Below, in pieces: positions 52,760 through 64,000 of a stretch of DNA of 64,000 nucleotides. Position 1 is the first letter of the stretch, and every line of letters starts with the position of its first letter. The notes under the pieces were generated by a model. That model did no database searches. It saw only the letters and a program-made list of their open reading frames with translations, and had not been told where the DNA came from. The position numbers and the translations under genes were made by a program. The stretch comes from Clusia tigrina. Lineage: Eukaryota > Arthropoda > Insecta > Diptera > Clusiidae. The stretch covers positions 184,807,315-184,871,314 of the forward strand of contig OV050030.1 in the NCBI GenBank assembly GCA_920105625.2. The letters run 5' to 3'.

Positions 52760-54082
52760 GTGAATGTATTGCTGAAGGAAATGCATCAGAACAACGTCAT
52801 AGAGCCATCAGCGAGCCCCTGTTCTACAGTGGTATTAGTCAAGAAGAAGGATGGCTCCACACGTTTATGTGTAGATTATCGTAAACTAAATGAGGTAACG
52901 AAGAAAGATAGTTATCCATTACCTCGAATCGACGATACTTTGGACACACTTTCTGGTTCAAATTGGTTCTCAACGCTGGATTTACAAAGCGGATAGATAT
53001 TGGCAAGTGGCAGTCGACGAACAAGACAAGGAAAAGACAGCATTCAGTGCCGGTGATGGACTATGGCAATTTTTGGTTATGCCATTCGGTCTGTGAAATT
53101 CTCCAGCTACATGTGAACGCCTAAAGGGTCTCCACTGGAAAACGTGTCTGGTGTACTTAGATGACATCATCGTTATGGGAAAGGACTTCGAGGACCACTT
53201 GAAGAATTTGGAAGAAGTATTGATGCGATTAGGAACTTCAGGGTTGAAGCTGAGCGCAAAGAAATGCTCGTTCTTCAAGAAAGAAGTCAAGTACCTTGGA
53301 CATAAAGTCACACCTGAAGGAGTACACACAGATCCAGATAAGATAAAGTCGCACCTGAAGGAGTACACACAGATCCAGATAAGATAGACTCAGTAAGGAA
53401 GTGGCCAAGACCAACTAGTTTTCATGAGCTACGCAGCTTCTTGGGTCTTTGCACCTATTACAGACGCTTTGTTCCAGGCTTTTCAGACGTGGCTGGTAGT
53501 CTGCATGCATTAACGAGAAAAAATTGTCCTTTTGAGTGGAAAAGCGAACAGGAGAAGGCATTCAACAGATTGAAAGAGCTATTGTGTACAGCTCCGATCC
53601 TTGCGTATCCAATACCCGGCGAAAAATTTATGTTGGATACAGATGCAAGTGGATTCGGGATTGGAGGTGTCCTGTCGCAAGTTATTGACGGACATGAAAG
53701 AGTAATAGCCTACTTCAGCAAGATCTTATCAAAGGCAGAGCGAAATTACTGTGTAACACGGAGAGAACTTTTGGCGGTTATGCAGTGCGTGAAGCACTTT
53801 AACAAGTACTTGTATGGACAAAAGTTCTTGTTGAGAACGGACCCCGCTGCTCTGCGCTGGCTATTACAGTTGAAAAATCCCGAAGGTCAGGTTGCGATAT
53901 GGATTGAGAGACTCCAAAGCTACGATTTCACAATAGAACATCGCAGAGGCGGAACCCACGGGAATGCTGATGCATTATCACGACATCCTTGCAGTATGGA
54001 ATGTAAGCACTGTTCTAAAGCTGAAGGGAAAGAAGGAGTAGTCGATGTGCGCATAATGGCTGTTTTACCAGGCGATGCGTAG
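52760..54082 (+). pseudogene. pol: F1 reverse transcriptase and RNase H (copy 2), broken
   Basis: RT runs from [19 protein letters not shown] with [20 protein letters not shown] and FSTLDLQSG, stops near 52996, and loses bases near 53090. It continues at 53151 with YLDDIIVMGKDFEDHL. A 41-bp tandem duplication (about 53311-53393) shifts the frame. The frame 53441-54082 carries the connection and RNase H: FGIGGVLSQVIDGHERVIA, TRRELLAVMQCVKHF, HGNADALSRHPC. This copy keeps RT bases that copy 1 has lost. Confidence 0.88.
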
Positions 54083-54121
54083 ACAGCATAAAAGATAAAA
54101 GAAGAACAACGAAATGACCCA

Positions 54122-55350
54122 GATTAGGCAAAAATCGTATCAAGTAAGAATGAAGCAAAACGGCCTGATTGGAACGAAATCTCGACTGAAAGTCCCATAA
54201 CTAAAGCATATTGGGCTCAATGGGATAGCTTAAAGCTGCAAGATGGATGTCTATTCCGCCTGTGGGAGAGCGAAGATGGAAAAACCACGAAGAACTTGAT
54301 TGTGGTACCCAAGGCAAGAATAAGCGAAATTCTCAAGGAATACAATAGTGGACCAAGCGGAGGACATTTGGGAATAACAAAAACAGTCGAGAAAATTAAA
54401 ACACGATTTTATTGGGTTGGTTGCCAGCTATCGGTAGTTGACTGGATTAGTGCTTGTGAAAAGTGTACAGCTGCCAAGGGACCGAGCCGTCGCAGTCAGG
54501 GGAAGATGCATTTATACAACGTGGGAGCGCCATTTGAGCGTATTGCAATGGACATAGCAGGTCCGTTTCCAATTAGTGATTCCGGCAACAAATATGTTCT
54601 CGTCGTAATCGACTATTTTAGTAAATGGCCAGAAGTATACCCCATTCCCGATCAAGAAGCTAAGACCGTTGCAGATGCATTTATCAATAATTGGATCTGC
54701 AGATTCGGAGTTCCCCTCGAGTTGCACTCGGATCAAGGCAGAAATTTCGAGTCAACAATATTCAGGGAAATGAGTGAATTGATGGGCATACTCAAAACTC
54801 GTACAACCCCTTTGCACCCACAATCCGATGGAATGGGGGAAAGATTTAATCGTACGCTTGAGGAACACCTAAGGAAAGTCGTGGACAGAAACCAGAAAGA
54901 TTGGGACCAACACATACCTTAATGGCATACCGATCGGCAACTCACGATACAACATCTACAACACCAGCTAAGGCTATTTTCGGTTGTGACATAATATTGC
55001 CTGCAGATCTGAAATTCGGTGCCTACTCATCTACGGAAGTTTCATGTAGCAGTTATGTAGCTGACAAACGAAGACAGTTGAATGAAATTCATGGAACCAT
55101 CAGAAAGCGCTCACAACTGATGAGTGGGGCAGCCTGTTATGCTTCATAATCCGCAAAGGAAAAAGGGATTATCGCCAAAACTGCAAACACACTGGGAAGG
55201 CCCTTATAAGGTGATAAAGCGGCTCAACGATGTAGTATACCGCATCCAGTTGGCGAGAAATGCCAGGAGCAAAATGTAAGTCGTTCATTTAGAGAAGCTT
55301 TCACCTTATAAAGGTTGCAGTACTATTCTTGTTCGGGACGAACAAGATTA
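54122..55350 (+). pseudogene. pol: F1 integrase (copy 2), broken
   Basis: The frame holds HHCC (GGHLGITKTVEKIKTRFYWV, CEKCTAAKGPSRR) and the triad (MDIAG, SDQGRNFES, GERFNRTL). Eight bases are missing after DWDQHIP at 54918 relative to copy 1, and about 60 bp are missing near 55125, after which the tail QRKKGLSPKLQTHWEGPYKV is in another frame. It ends before the purine tract at 55350-55362. Confidence 0.87.
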
Positions 55351-55362
55351 AGCGGAGGGCAG

Positions 55363-56208
<846 letters not shown>

Positions 56209-56425
56209 ACATATCCACTTACATATGCATATACACATAAATTTAAATATGCATATACATAGACATATACACTTCCATATGCATATACACTTGTATTTAA
56301 ATATACATATACATAAACATATACATCTACAAATACATATAGTTTAACATATACATTTACTTATACTTATGCATTACATGTATACATATACGTATAAATA
56401 TACAAATTCATATAAATATACATAT
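56209..56425. repeat. Degenerate AT/CATATA simple sequence
   Basis: A continuation of the microsatellite with variable CATATA and ATACAT units. No gene. Confidence 0.8.
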
Positions 56426-57560
56426 ACGAGGGCGGATTGATATTGAAGCTACCTAAGTAGGAAAAAAACATTTTTTTGTTCAAAAACCATTTATTTCTCA
56501 ACATAGTCTCCTTTTACTTCGACACACTTAGTAAGACGATATTCCAACTTTTTTATACCATCTGAATAATACGACTTCGGGAACCCCTCAAAATTCGCGT
56601 TAGTTTCGGTAATCACTTCTTCGTTTGAGATGAATCTTTTTCCTGCGAGCAATTTTTTCAAGTTTGGAAACAGGAAAAAGTCACTAGGAGCTAAATCTGG
56701 ACTATAAGGTGGATGATTAACTGATTCGAAGTGCATTTCACGTAATTTTAGCATCGTATCTAATGCTCTGTGTACCGGTGCGTTGTCTTGAAGAAAAAGC
56801 TTTTTTTTATTCTTTAAATGTGGTCGTTTTTCCTTGATTGCATCAATCAATTGATCCAATAATGTACGATAATACTTTCCTGTGATTGTGGATCCTTTTT
56901 CAAGATAATCGATGAGCAATATTCCGTGTGCATCTCACAATACAGTGGCCGTAACCTTGCCAGCCGATTTCACTGCCTTCGCCTTCTTCGGAGCACTTCC
57001 ACCAGCTTCCACCTATTGTTTCGATTGATTTTTGGTTTCAGGTGTGTGGTGGTGGACCCACGTTTCATCAACAGTTATTAATCGAAGCCAAAAATCAACA
57101 GGATTACGCTTTATCATGTCCAAACACCGCTGTGAAGTGGTCTGTCGAACTCGTTTTTTTTCGACACTGACCAAACGCATCACCCATCTTGCCGATAGCT
57201 TTTTCATATGCAAATGTTCATGCAAAATGTTGAACACACGTTCATATGATATGTTTACCATTTCAACATTCTCACGCAACTTGACTCGGCGATCATTCAT
57301 AACGATATCGAGGATTTTCTTGATATTTTCTTCAGTAACCACCTCTTTTGGCCTTCCTGTCGATGGTATTGTTGCAGTGCTTGTTCGGCCGCGTTTAAAT
57401 CAGCAATCCAATATTTTACCATGTAATCTGACGGAGCAGACTCACCGTAATGTTTATCGAGCTTTTCTTTTGTCTCTTTCGCCTTTTTTCAAGAAACACA
57501 AAAGTTGCTTACTTCAAACGACTACAAAAAATAAACTTATCGATGAATTTGGGTGAAAGT
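56426..57560 (-). pseudogene. Mariner transposase and element remnant
   Basis: Minus strand: an N-terminal part in a shifted frame (ESAPSDYMVKYWIADLNAAE, about 57460-57400), then one frame from 57342 to 56491 with helix-turn-helix sequence (VVTEENIKKILDIV, HEHLHMKKLSARWV), LITVDETWVHHHTPETK (first Asp), LFLQDNAPVHRA (second Asp) and PPYSPDLAPSDFFLFPNLKK (third Asp, D34D). Two stops, at 57013 (TAG) and about 56938 (TGA), both stand where Trp is usual. A left inverted repeat (ACGAGGGCGGATTGATATTG) starts at 56426 next to TA; the matching right repeat is missing. Confidence 0.85.
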
Positions 57561-57622
57561 TTAACAGCTGAAGTTTGACAGATCGCAATTTCTAATATGT
57601 ATATGTATAATAGTAAATACTC

Positions 57623-58089
<467 letters not shown>

Positions 58090-58169
58090 AATAGCATTTA
58101 ATTCACCCAGATGACGCCGGTGTCGCCATAGAACAGCTTCGCTTTCGCTTCGGACACCACGAACAATTA

Positions 58170-58680
58170 ATTCAGAGCCAGTTACGTCAGCGGAGAATGC
58201 ATTGTCCAAGCTGGTGTCCTGTGCTACCAAGGTAAAAACTTTATCAATATTCCTGCAATCAGTTAATGGACAACAACACATCGCCAATCCTACGCTATTG
58301 GAGGAATTATTGTCGAAGCTCCCAATGAGTAAAAAACTGGAGTGGGATAGAGTCGTCGTCTCCATACAGCCGTATCCGACAATCATACACTTGAGCGCTT
58401 GAGTAAGTGAACTTTCTAATTTAATATGTACAGCGCAAGACATCGAAAATAAAGACCAAATGCGTCGTCCGAAAAACGGTGTCCGGGGGTTTGAGTCTCT
58501 TAAAGTGTCCCCTGTGCCAGTGTAGCATCAACTGCAAGATTGTCGCCGTTTCCTAAGTGCTGCAGTGCCAGATAGATGGGATTTAGTGAAGAAACATCGT
58601 GCTTGTTTTTCGTGCCTGAACGTGGGCCATACCACGCGCAACTGTCGCCGCAAGAAGTCTTGTTCAGAAGAGGGTTGACG
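58170..58680 (+). pseudogene. gag: BEL/Pao gag C-terminal region and knuckle
   Basis: The frame gives SKLVSCATKVKTLSIFLQSV and LLEELLSKLPMSKKLEWDRV, the helical Gag region common to BEL/Pao, to a stop at 58402. In another frame a zinc-knuckle sequence follows (ACFSCLNVGHTTRNCRRKKS, about 58600-58660). Broken by at least two frameshifts. Confidence 0.75.
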
Positions 58681-58772
58681 ACCCAGACGCCACGCCTTAC
58701 TGCACGAAGTCACTGCTACAAACTCCGACCTCCAGCGCCCGAAGGGAAGAACGAGGTGAATTACGAGGAAGC

Positions 58773-59413
58773 GTGTTGAGCTCCGCGGATATTGGCAGCA
58801 CTAAACCCAAGCTACTTTTTCGTGTGCTGCCTGTAACATTGTATGGTGAAAAGAAGCGCATCGATACATACGCCTTATTGGATGAAGGTTCTTCAATTAC
58901 AATGTTAGACAACGAGTTAGCCAAGCAGTTAGGAATACGTGGCCCTCAACACAGCTTAAATATACAATGGTTTGGAGGAAGGGCAGCACAAGAGCCGTCT
59001 GAGGTTTTCAACATTGAATTCAGCGGGACTGGTAAAAATAAGCGTCATCTGCTGCGCAATATGCCGTACCTAACCTAGATATGCCCACGCAGAGTTTAAG
59101 TCATGACGATCTGAAGAGTGGAGACAAATCAAATTCATCTCTCCCCTTCCAGCCATATTCCGATGCTGTACCACAGCTTTTGATTGGAATTGACCACGCT
59201 CACCTAGGCTTACCGACTGATATAAAAAGGGTTAGTGATCAAGGCCCGTACGCTTGCAACACTGAACTGGGATGGGTAGTTTTCGGACCAACTAGCCGAG
59301 CGCCGTTAACCACCACTCTTGCTTGTTTGTACGCACACAAGAAGAAGAAGAAGACTTGCCCGATAATTATACTGCAGTTTTACATAGACTGGAAGGCATC
59401 CAGAAAAAGATGA
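58773..59413 (+). pseudogene. pol: BEL/Pao protease (peptidase A17 type) and linker
   Basis: The frame 58773-59078 contains TYALLDEGSSITMLDNELAK; the usual D-S-G active site reads D-E-G. Sequence LLIGIDHAHLGLPTDIKR and ACNTELGWVVFGPT follow in frame 59081-59413 after a stop, matching the linker between protease and RT in BEL/Pao Pol. The protease matures Gag in intact relatives. Confidence 0.8.
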
Positions 59414-59506
59414 AACGTGATACAACGTTTACAACAACGTAGAAAGGTGTCATCGAAGGGTACTTGAGTAAAGGGTACGCTCGTCAACCTAAATAAACCG
59501 AAAAAA

Positions 59507-60060
59507 TTGCGTTTTGTTTTCGACGCAACCGCTCAAGTTGGAGGGGTATCTGTGAACTCTAGGTTGTTAAAGGGGCCACAGCTCTACATATCACTACCTT
59601 CGATTTTATTTTATTTTAGAAAACGTGCAGTTGCAGTTTGCAGCGATAATAAAGAGATGTTCCACCAGGTAGCTATACAGCCAGCTGATAGGTGCGCACA
59701 CCGTTTTCTTTGGCGTGTTGGCGATAATAATAAGCCGCCTGAGGGGTATGAAATGAGAGTGATGATTTGCGGCGCTGCTTGCCCGCCCTGCTCGGCTCAA
59801 TATGTTACGAGACTGATCGCCAGGAGCACCGCGAAAATCGCCCTCGTGCGATTGAAGCTATCTTTGATCACCAATATATTGATGATTTTGTCGACAGTTT
59901 TAGTACGATTCAAGAGGCCATATCTCAAAGCAGGTTGGCAAAATTCATCGCCATGGTGGGTTCGAATTACGTGGATTCGTATCGAACTCAAAGGAAGTAT
60001 TTAAACAATTGGATGACAGTACGTCAACGAAACAGATCGCTGCAGGTGAGAGTACAGAGA
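59507..60060 (+). pseudogene. pol: BEL/Pao reverse transcriptase, truncated
   Basis: RT blocks: LRFVFDATAQVGGVSVNSRL-type start (59505), ISLPSILFYFRKRAVAVCSD (catalytic block A), [36 protein letters not shown]. In a shifted frame (59767 on) [11 protein letters not shown] carries the YIDD catalytic box. The sequence ends at (AT)n near 60078, before the RT thumb. Confidence 0.85.
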
Positions 60061-60078
60061 AGGTTCTTGGGTTATACT

Positions 60079-60215
<137 letters not shown>

Positions 60216-60229
60216 GCGTATAGACATAT

Positions 60230-60358
60230 TGTTACGAAATTGCCCTCTTGACAATTTACTCTAACTCTCTGTACTCGGATTCGTATCACTGAATCGTGTA
60301 GTAATCAAACAATCGCTGGTTAAATAAAAAATAACTAATTTAATTATTACAATTTCCA
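60230..60358 (-). repeat. F1 LTR fragment, 3' end of LTR
   Basis: It begins with the LTR end (rc of CGTAACA) at 60230, preceded by ATAT (60226-60229). Only one copy of the 25-base terminal motif is present, where the other LTRs have two. It is cut at about 60358 by the LINE 3' end. Confidence 0.85.
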
Positions 60359-60484
60359 CAATTATTTATTTATTTATTTATTTATTCATACTTGTGTTAA
60401 AATTAAAATTTTAATACAATAAGACTTACAGCTATGACATCTATGGTCTTAAGCTAGTTAATTTTATATATATGTTAGATTTCT

Positions 60485-62416
60485 TTATAGGTCTTTATCG
60501 GTAGGGTTGTTAAGTAGGGTTGTTGGTTTGATGTTTGGAAGTGATTTTCTGTAGATGTTAAAGTATGTACAATTGTTTAATATGTGTTCGACGTTTATGT
60601 TGGGTAGGTTGCAGAATTTGCATATGTTGTTTGTTTTATTGATAATGTATTCATTGGTCAGTTTTGTGTGTCCAAGTCGGAGTCGTTCGAGTTTTATTGA
60701 GTCTTGTCTGTTTATGTTGGTGTTATTAACGGTTTTAAAATGTTCATAGATAGGTATTTTTGATTTATTAATTTTTTTGTACCAGTCATTAGTAGTTTGG
60801 AATAGATATTTGGCTTTTTTCCGGTGAATGGTTTTTATGAATTTTAGGATGTCTGATGATAAGATATTTTGTGTAGTCGTTAGTGGGGCACATGTGGCGT
60901 TTTTGGCAATTTTGTCCGCTAATTCGTTGCCTCTTATATTGACATGTCCGGGGATCCAAATGAGTCTGATTGTGGATTTATGCTTGATTAATATGTTTTT
61001 TATATCGTCTATGGAATGGTTGCTGTTTACTGGGTTAGTAATTGCGTCTAAGACTGAGAGAGAATCTGAGCAGATCGCGATTTTCCTTCTCTTTGTGTTT
61101 GCGTATTTAGTCGCTTCGTGAATGGCTATTAGCTCAGCTCCAAAACTTGTGCTGTAATGTGGTAGGTGTGCTGTTTGAATGGTTTTGTTTTCCTCCACGA
61201 TACTATAGTCTGTAAGGCCGTTTTGTTTAGTGTATATAAAATTAAAGGAGTATTGCTCTGCTTTTAAATTAAGAAAGTTCTGTATATAGATTTCATTTGG
61301 GTTATTATTTTTTTTATGTTGTCGTAGGTCAGTATTGACTGAGTTATGAGGAAGTTGCCAGCTAGGAAATACTAAATATTTCTTGTGTACTTTTGTGATT
61401 ATGGGTACTTCAATGTTTTGGGCGGTCTTAATCACTTTATTTATTGTGGATGGTACTTGTTGGAGTTTTTTAGATTGAAGGATTTGGGCACATAGGGTTG
61501 GGAGTGGGGAGTGGTCGTTGATTAGAACCGAATTGATAAGCTTAGAGGTGATTAGGTCCCGGGCAAAGGACATTGGTGTAATTTTAGCTTCATACAGTAG
61601 GTTGGGAACAGGGGTTGTTCTGAATGCACCTAGTGCAATCCTCGTAGCGGAATTTATGGTAGTGTTTAATTTATTTATGGTTGATTTTGGTGCATACCCA
61701 AATAAGTAAAGACCATAGTTAATTTTAGATAAGAGGAGGGATTTTGTTATTGAAATTAGTGATGCTGTATTGCAGTTGAATTTTTTGCTTGAAAGGAATT
61801 TGATTATACTGAGTGGTTTGATTAATGAGTCTATTAATTGATTAATATGTGTTTCCCATCGATATCTTTTGTTCAGTGTAATCACAAGTATCTTTAAATT
61901 GTCAACTTTGATTATATTTATATTGTTGCATATGATGTTTGAGGAGCAATTGTGTTTTCTACAGATGTGAATTTGCTTGCATTTTTGTAGCGATAATGCG
62001 GCTCCTGAATATGCGCACCAATCCGAAATTTTGTTGTAGATGGGATCGAAATTGTAGGGGGTGTTTTTGTTTCTATTTAGTTCTTTAATTAGTAAGTAGT
62101 CATCAGAGAATGCGAGAAAGTCAATTTCTTTGTGGAGTGATAAGGTGTAGCTTAGCTTGTTATAGGCTATCAGAAATAGGATTACGGAGAGGGGAGAACC
62201 TAGGGGAATGCCATTTTGGAGAGAAAAGCTTTGAGAAAATTGGGATTCGATTTTTACTTTGATGTTCCTATTTGTCATATAGTTTTTTATATAATTATAA
62301 ATGTTGGGGCCGATTTTGCACAAGTTAAGTTGATCTAAAATAGCATGTACTCCAATTTTATCAAATGCTTTAGCCAAATCCAGTGAGATGAGGGATGTGG
62401 GTGACCTGATGATCAA
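60485..62416 (-). pseudogene. LINE ORF2, second part: RT palm to C-terminus with RNase H
   Basis: The 643-residue open frame starts within RT block A (SLISLDLAKAFDKIGVHAIL), then QNGIPLGSPLSVILFLIAYN and the catalytic FLAFSDDYLLIKE, an FSDD variant of the usual FADD. The thumb follows (LLLSKINYGLYLFGYAPKST). RNase H has FGAELIAIHEATKYA, KIAICSDSLSVLDAI and RLIWIPGHVNIRGNELADKI with catalytic acids present. A C-terminal CCHC-like motif (CKFCNLPNINVEHILNNC) lies near 60640-60590. It should be one ORF with 62370-64000, split by a frameshift near 62390. Confidence 0.88.
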
Positions 62417-64000
62417 GGTAAACCAGAAAATCAGATATTGATTTCCCTTTTTTGAATCCTAATTGATGGCTATTCAGAAGTTTGTTATTTGATACAAACC
62501 ACCAAAGCCTGTTGGCAATGATTTTATCTAGTACGTTGGAGCAGCAAGGGTTAAGTGAGATTGGATGATATGATGTTAACATGGTTTTGTCTGAGTTAGG
62601 TTTAGGTATAGGGATAATGAAACTATTTTTATACATTTGAGGGATAAAACCAGAAAATATTTTATTATATAAGTCAGTAAGTCGACTTTTTACTGCAAAG
62701 GGTAGGTGGTTAATCATTCGGTAGGATATTGGATCTATTCCGGGAGTGTTGCCTTTTAGTTCGTTTATTGCCATGTTTAGTTCGATTAGATTGATTTTAT
62801 CGTCAATAATTAAGGCTGATTTGCTCGGACTAGGTAACCTACTTCTGGATAGGGAGTTTTGTTTGTTTAAAAGGAAGGTAGGAGAGAATGAATTATCGTG
62901 TGCTTCTTTGGACCATGTTTCTGCAAGTGTATTGGCTATTATGGAGTTATTTGTGATCGAATTTTGGTTAGGTTGGGGTAAGCTAATTGAATGGATTGGG
63001 GCATAGGTTTTAAGCCCACAGAATGTGCGAATTGTTGACCAAATTTTTCCTGAAGGTGTAAAAGGATTGATGTTTGAGGTGAAGTTAAGTATTGAGGTTG
63101 ATTTAGATAATTTTATTTCGCGCTTAAGTATCGCGTTTGCTTTCTTGACTTTTATGATATTATATAGTGATATGTTTCTGGTTAGGCTATTTCGAAGTTT
63201 GTTTCTTTCTTTTTTTAAGTCTTCTAATTTATTGTTCCACCAGGGGACTGTTGTTCTTCGCTTAGGTCTAGATTGAGGAATGGATTCGTTAGCGATTTGA
63301 ATTATTTTTTTTTGAATATTAGCAGTTTCTTTGTTTATGTTTATACTAACAGCTCTTTTTTCAGATAAGTGATTAGCTAGTATGCTGAATTTGTCCCAAT
63401 TCGCTTTGCCTAAATTGAATCTAGGTCTACTTGTAGTTGGAATTGTTGTGAGATTGGGGAAGAGGGATATGAGGATAGGAAAGTGATCACTACCGCATAG
63501 ATCCGATTCTATTTGCCAGTTTGTTTCTATTGCTAGGATAGGAGATGCAAGTGTAAGATCAATATGAGTTAGAGTGTTATGCGTTGTGAAGTGGGTTGGG
63601 GAGCCGTTGTTTAGGAGAGTCAGTGCCAATTGTGTGATAAATTTATCGATTTTTTTGCCTCTAGCATTGTTGTAATTAGAACCCCAACTGGTGTGCCAGC
63701 TATTGAAGTCACCTGTGATCAAGTGTGGTGATTGTGAGTTGTCAAAAAGATCGTGAAGATCTTTGACTTTGAAAGATTTTGTGGGTGGTAGGTATATTGA
63801 GCTAAGTAGGAATTTTTGTTTTGAAAAAATAAAAATATTTACTATGTCAAAATTGTTTGTAGGAAAGTTGGTTGTGCTGTGTTGTATTGAATTATGTATG
63901 AGTATGGCTGCGCCGCCAAATGAATTTTTTGGGTGTAGAGATGTGTATAATTGGTAGTTAATGGGAGTAGGTATTATTTTGTCGTCTTTTAGGTATGTTT
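62370..64000 (-). CDS. LINE ORF2, first part: endonuclease and RT fingers
   Basis: The frame is open from the window edge to 62370. The endonuclease shows AAILIHNSIQHS, LSSIYLPPTKSF, LITGDFNSWHTSWGSNYNNA (catalytic D-F-N) and LCGSDHFPILISLF (SDH). The RT fingers show LKGNTPGIDPISYRMINHLP, FIIPIPKPNSDKT, YHPISLNPCCSNVLDKIIAN and NSHQLGFKKGKSISDFLVYL. It then meets a frameshift at about 62390 just before block A. The start is outside the window. Its function would be target-primed reverse transcription. Confidence 0.88.
   Translation of the reverse strand, partial: TYLKDDKIIPTPINYQLYTSLHPKNSFGGAAILIHNSIQHSTTNFPTNNFDIVNIFIFSKQKFLLSSIYLPPTKSFKVKDLHDLFDNSQSPHLITGDFNSWHTSWGSNYNNARGKKIDKFITQLALTLLNNGSPTHFTTHNTLTHIDLTLASPILAIETNWQIESDLCGSDHFPILISLFPNLTTIPTTSRPRFNLGKANWDKFSILANHLSEKRAVSININKETANIQKKIIQIANESIPQSRPKRRTTVPWWNNKLEDLKKERNKLRNSLTRNISLYNIIKVKKANAILKREIKLSKSTSILNFTSNINPFTPSGKIWSTIRTFCGLKTYAPIHSISLPQPNQNSITNNSIIANTLAETWSKEAHDNSFSPTFLLNKQNSLSRSRLPSPSKSALIIDDKINLIELNMAINELKGNTPGIDPISYRMINHLPFAVKSRLTDLYNKIFSGFIPQMYKNSFIIPIPKPNSDKTMLTSYHPISLNPCCSNVLDKIIANRLWWFVSNNKLLNSHQLGFKKGKSISDFLVYLDHQVTHIPHLTGFG

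Larger units (their letters stand above)
58090..60078 (+). mobile_element. BEL/Pao LTR retrotransposon fragment, no LTRs
   Basis: Plus strand, in order: gag C-terminal part, zinc knuckles, A17-type protease, linker, and RT up to the YIDD box, after which the (AT)n tract cuts it off. No LTR, primer site, RNase H or integrase is present. Numerous frameshifts. Confidence 0.82.
60359..64000 (-). mobile_element. Nearly intact RNase H-bearing LINE (I/LOA-like), runs off the right edge
   Basis: Minus-strand LINE whose 3' tail is an AAATA-type repeat (60359-60385), inserted in an F1 LTR. Endonuclease, RT, RNase H and a terminal CCHC-like motif are all readable with one frameshift in more than 3.5 kb, so it is among the youngest elements in the window. 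ORF1 would lie beyond 64000. Confidence 0.88.

Overview
This window looks like heterochromatin-like or repeat-island DNA from an insect, most likely a higher fly. That is inferred from element types (Ty3/Gypsy groups with tRNA-Leu, tRNA-Ser and tRNA-Lys type primer sites, BEL/Pao, LOA/I, Jockey and R1-type LINEs, mariners) and high A+T content; no species-diagnostic gene is present. I see no intact host gene, rRNA, tRNA or CRISPR array. Almost every recognisable base belongs to a transposable element or its remains.

Left part (1-28,680): a minus-strand, internally deleted Gypsy element of a family called F1 here (1-5,210), part of it tandemly duplicated as a 2,301-bp unit, abuts a decayed LOA/I-type LINE (5,211-8,795). 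Next comes a large minus-strand Gypsy element, G1 (3' LTR 8,796-9,240, 5' LTR 25,207-25,683). A second Gypsy element, G2 (13,411-19,071), sits in the G1 integrase, and a deleted mariner-like element (18,111-19,059) sits in the G2 LTR. Upstream of the G1 5' LTR lies a further LTR and a non-coding G1 3' segment (25,684-28,680), giving LTR-deleted internal-LTR-internal-LTR.

Middle (28,681-36,361): a GC-richer block of unknown origin, an (AT)n tract, a Jockey-type LINE (29,220-34,250) carrying an R1-clade fragment with a 24-bp target duplication and a MITE with long inverted repeats, then scrambled R1-clade pieces.

Right part (36,362-64,000): two near full-length F1 elements (36,362-42,627 minus; 49,828-55,944 plus), a deleted F1 element (44,681-48,381) and a solo F1 LTR (48,625-49,237). 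Every F1 insertion whose ends can be read is flanked by ATAT. Between them lie AT-rich pieces that are not transposon DNA of these families. They join into one broken minus-strand gene (44,340-49,827) resembling a capsid-like protein family that I recall from arthropod and cnidarian genomes, followed on the same strand by two tandem paralogous units for small, possibly secreted proteins and a cysteine-containing ORF. This block is the best candidate for something undescribed, perhaps an endogenous virus or a Polinton-like element. The window ends with a mariner pseudogene, a BEL/Pao fragment, long (AT)n tracts and an almost intact RNase H-bearing LINE that runs off the right edge.

The two deleted F1 copies share the same gag-protease to integrase-tail junction, so they are probably a non-autonomous subfamily moved by proteins of full-length F1 relatives. 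All alignments were done by eye, so identities are approximate.
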